From NCBI RefSeq assembly GCF_030165005.1, contig NZ_JASNNW010000007.1:62001-126000 (forward strand): a stretch of DNA of 64,000 nucleotides, read 5' to 3'. Position numbers and translations under genes: made by a program. The DNA comes from Blastococcus capsensis (lineage in GTDB: Bacteria; Actinomycetota; Actinomycetes; Mycobacteriales; Geodermatophilaceae). Shown in pieces: positions 61,752 through 64,000 of the stretch. Under the pieces are notes generated by a model that made no database searches, was not told the DNA's origin, and worked only from the letters and a program-made list of their open reading frames with translations. Each line of letters starts with the position of its first letter. Position 1 is the first letter of the stretch.

Positions 61752-62925
61752 GGGGGTCGTCCGGGTCGAGACCGAAGTAAGGGAAGCTCGCGCGGCGGGT
61801 GCGCATGATCGCCCGGTCGACGCGCGACTCGCTGAAGCTGTCCCAGCGGGAGAACCCGGTGTACCCGCCCTCGGTCATGTGCGTGGGTGGCCGGGCCCGC
61901 AGCCCGCGGCGGAGCACGTCCTCGCGCCAGGACTCGGGGATCTCGGTGGCCGGGTCCAGCGGGGTGCCGCTCACCTCGGCGAGCAGGTGCGTCCAGGCCC
62001 GCGGCACGCAGCGCACCAGGCCGTAGCCGCCACCGCCCAGGGCGATCCACCGGCCGTCGCAGAGCTGGTGGGCCAGGTCGTGCATGGCCTTGTAGCTGGC
62101 CCGCTGCCCGTCGACGGTGAGCGCGAGGTCGGCCAGCGGGTCCTCGTGGTGGGCGTCGCAGCCGCACTGGGTGACGATGATCTGCGGCTGGAACGCCGTG
62201 AGCACGCTGGGCACGACCGCGGTGAACGCCCGCAGCCAGGCGGAGTCGTCCGTGCCGTTGGGCAGCGCCAGGTTCACCGCGCTGCCCAGCGCCTTGTCCG
62301 CGTCGCCGGTCTCCTCCGGGTAGCCGGTGCCCGGGAAGAGGGTGAGCGGCGTCTGGTGGATGCTCACCGTGAGCACGCGGGGGTCGTCGTAGAAGGCGAC
62401 CTGCACGCCGTCGCCGTGGTGGACGTCGAGGTCGACGTAGGCGATCCGCTCGTAGCCCTGCCGCAGCAGCCAGGCGATGGCGACGGCGGCGTCGTTGAAC
62501 ACGCAGAAACCCGAGGCCCGGTCCCGCATGGCGTGGTGCAGCCCGCCGGAGATGTTGACGGCGTGCTGCGCGGCGCCGCTGTGCACCTGCCGGGCGGCGA
62601 GCACGCTGCCGCCGGTGATGAGGGCCGCGGCGTCGTACATGTCGGGGAAGATCGGGTTGTCCGGAGTGCCCATGCCGTGGCCGACGTCGGGGACGAACGG
62701 TGCCTGCCGGACGGCCTCGAGGTAGCCCGGATCGTGGACGAGGGTCAGCAGGTCCTCGCCGGCGGGGCTCGGGGGAAGCACCCGCAGTCGGTCGGTGGCC
62801 AGGACGCCGAGGCTGTCGGCCAGGCGCATGGTCAGGTCCAGCCGCACCGGGTGCAGTGGGTGGTCGCCGCCCATGGTGTAGCCGAGCAACGCGTCGTCCC
62901 AGACGACCGCCACCGAGTCGCTCAT
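61744..62925 (-). CDS. acuC: AcuC-type class I histone-deacetylase-family protein
   Basis: 393 residues from the ATG of MSDSVAVVWDD, preceded by GGAGGGG. Zinc-dependent deacetylase signatures: HPVRLDLTMRLADSLG, the catalytic histidine pair in SGGLHHAMRD, YVDLDVHHGDGVQVAFYDD, and GGGGYGLVRCVPRAW near the C-terminus. AcuC deacetylates and so reactivates acetyl-CoA synthetase. The stop codon overlaps the acetyltransferase GTG (GTGACTGA), so the writer and eraser of lysine acetylation are one unit. Confidence 0.93.
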   Translation of the reverse strand: MSDSVAVVWDDALLGYTMGGDHPLHPVRLDLTMRLADSLGVLATDRLRVLPPSPAGEDLLTLVHDPGYLEAVRQAPFVPDVGHGMGTPDNPIFPDMYDAAALITGGSVLAARQVHSGAAQHAVNISGGLHHAMRDRASGFCVFNDAAVAIAWLLRQGYERIAYVDLDVHHGDGVQVAFYDDPRVLTVSIHQTPLTLFPGTGYPEETGDADKALGSAVNLALPNGTDDSAWLRAFTAVVPSVLTAFQPQIIVTQCGCDAHHEDPLADLALTVDGQRASYKAMHDLAHQLCDGRWIALGGGGYGLVRCVPRAWTHLLAEVSGTPLDPATEIPESWREDVLRRGLRARPPTHMTEGGYTGFSRWDSFSESRVDRAIMRTRRASFPYFGLDPDDPRD

Positions 62926-63077
62926 CGACCCCTCCCCCGGCGCGCCCGGCCGAGCGCGCCTGATCCAGCCGGACGCTACCGGTTCGGATCCCGGCACGTC
63001 CGTCCCCGGGCCCAGCTCGGCCACCCCGTCCGGAGTCCTGCGCCCCGTAGACTGGCCGCCGACACGGAGGAGTACCT

Positions 63078-63803
63078 GTGAACGACCTGATCGACACCAC
63101 GGAGATGTACCTCCGCACCATCTTCGAGCTGGAGGAAGAAGGCATCGTCCCCCTCCGGGCGCGGATCGCCGAGCGTCTGCACCAGAGCGGCCCCACGGTG
63201 AGCCAGACCGTCGCCCGCATGGAGCGGGACGGGCTGCTCACGGTCGAGGGAGACCGGCACCTGCAGCTCTCCGACCAGGGTCGGCAGGTGGCCACCGCCG
63301 TGATGCGCAAGCACCGGCTGGCCGAGTGCCTGCTCGTGGACGTCATCGGGCTGGACTACGCCGACGTCCACGAGGAGGCGTGCCGCTGGGAGCACGTCAT
63401 GAGCGAGGCGGTCGAGCGCCGCCTGCTGTCGCTGCTCGGCAACCCGACGGTCTCCCCGTTCGGCAACCCGATCCCGGGCCTGGAGGCACTGCGCGGCGAC
63501 GAGCCGGTTGGTGGTGGGACCTCCGCGGTGCTCGACTCGCTCACCCTGCTGGCGACCACGGCCACCGCGGCAGGCCGGCCGGTCGTCATCCGGCGGATCA
63601 GCGAGCAGTTGCAGGAGGACGCGCCGCTGCTGCGTGCCCTCGCCGAGCACCGCGTACGCCCCGGGGTCACGATGACCGCCCAGCTGGCCGACGGTTCGGT
63701 GAGCCTCGACGGGTACGTGCTGCCGGCCGGCGTCGCCCAGCACATGTTCGTGAGCGCGGTCGACGAGGAGCTCACCCCGCTCGAGGCCGCCCCTCTGCTC
63801 TGA
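63078..63803 (+). CDS. ideR: Iron-dependent regulator IdeR (DtxR family)
   Basis: 241 residues from a GTG with GGAGGA upstream. N-terminal winged helix (NDLIDTTEMYLRTIFELEEEG, RIAERLHQSGPTVSQTVARMERDGLL). Metal ligands fall at exactly the DtxR numbering: Met10, Cys102, Glu105 and His106 (primary) and His79, Glu83 and His98 (ancillary). A C-terminal SH3-like domain (RVRPGVTMTAQLADGSVSLDGYV) is present. Represses iron-uptake genes when Fe2+ is bound. A TAGACT at 63047-63052 is a possible -10. Confidence 0.94.
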   Translation: MNDLIDTTEMYLRTIFELEEEGIVPLRARIAERLHQSGPTVSQTVARMERDGLLTVEGDRHLQLSDQGRQVATAVMRKHRLAECLLVDVIGLDYADVHEEACRWEHVMSEAVERRLLSLLGNPTVSPFGNPIPGLEALRGDEPVGGGTSAVLDSLTLLATTATAAGRPVVIRRISEQLQEDAPLLRALAEHRVRPGVTMTAQLADGSVSLDGYVLPAGVAQHMFVSAVDEELTPLEAAPLL

Positions 63804-64000
63804 GCGGCCGCCGCGCCAGGACGACCAGCGACCGTGGAGCCACCTGGTACCGATCCGCGGGAGCCCGACGGCCCCCGGTGCGGGCGACCGACGTCTGCAC
63901 CGCGCAGCCGCTCCCCCGGCACCTCGGGCCGCTGCTGCACCGGGCCCGGCTCGCCGGGTCGTTGGTCTGCGGCCGTGCTGACGGGGGTGGTTCCGGCGCC
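63804..64000. other. Window end; possible start of another gene
   Basis: A plus-strand frame opens at the GTG at 63878 (VRATDVCTAQPLPRHLGPLL) and is still open at the window end. No Shine-Dalgarno and no recognised family, so it is not called as a gene. Confidence 0.25.

Noticed and set aside
59529..61808. 759-codon plus-strand frame opposite the acetyltransferase
   Set aside because: Antisense shadow; the minus-strand GNAT/acyl-CoA-synthetase motifs are unambiguous.

Overview
The window is GC-rich DNA from a high-GC actinobacterium. GTG starts are frequent, stop-start overlaps are common, and the order of housekeeping genes matches what I recall of the Mycobacterium tuberculosis Rv2674-Rv2711 block (msrB, hemQ/hemY/hemE, RNase D, dxs, TRAM methyltransferase, APC permease, ceoB/ceoC, dut, suhB, ppgK, sigA, then sigB and ideR). 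Sequence style suggests a Geodermatophilaceae-like soil or rock actinobacterium (Blastococcus, Geodermatophilus, Modestobacter); that placement is inference.

Layout. 1-5.7 kb: glgX (cut by the window edge), treY and treZ, which make trehalose from glycogen or maltodextrin. 5.7-10.8 kb: a RibD-C reductase, a VOC protein, an ATP-dependent DNA ligase, a secreted TAP-like peptidase and a LigD-type polymerase. 10.8-13.3 kb: small genes, cold-shock protein CspA and a decayed LuxR regulator. 13.3-19.5 kb: msrB, hemQ, hemG, hemE, DUF3000 and RNase D. 19.6-23 kb: a xylose-type ABC importer. 23.4-41.2 kb: dxs, RNA methyltransferase, APC permease, two TrkA proteins, DUF3159, OB-fold, DUF3710, dut, DUF4193, LytR_C, suhB, ppgK and sigA. 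41.7-48.3 kb: a zinc-ribbon protein, a VanW protein, a YihY-type membrane protein, DUF3039, psuG/psuK and DUF3099.

48.3-58.9 kb is the accessory zone. It holds an HhH-GPD protein, a HEPN/MNT pair in which both genes are frameshifted, a MazEF-like pair with a leaderless-type promoter, DoxX, a second decayed LuxR regulator, two PepSY proteins, an OmpR/HisKA two-component system, a SnoaL-like fusion and a shrunken methyltransferase. dtd and sigB sit inside or at the edge of it. Its most striking property is that the first 94 bases of the HhH-GPD gene recur three more times as isolated fragments, all on the minus strand, beside truncated or decayed genes.

59-63.8 kb: a GNAT/acyl-CoA-synthetase protein acetyltransferase overlapping an AcuC deacetylase gene, then the IdeR/DtxR metalloregulator.

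Two families of intergenic hairpin repeats run through the conserved part. Family A has a conserved inner core and an outer stem whose two arms change together between copies; most copies follow the stop codon of a minus-strand gene, and in two places a copy is translated as the N-terminus of the next gene. Family B has a 17-base hairpin with one compensated variant and forms a tandem cluster at 45.4-45.75 kb. No rRNA, tRNA or CRISPR array was seen.
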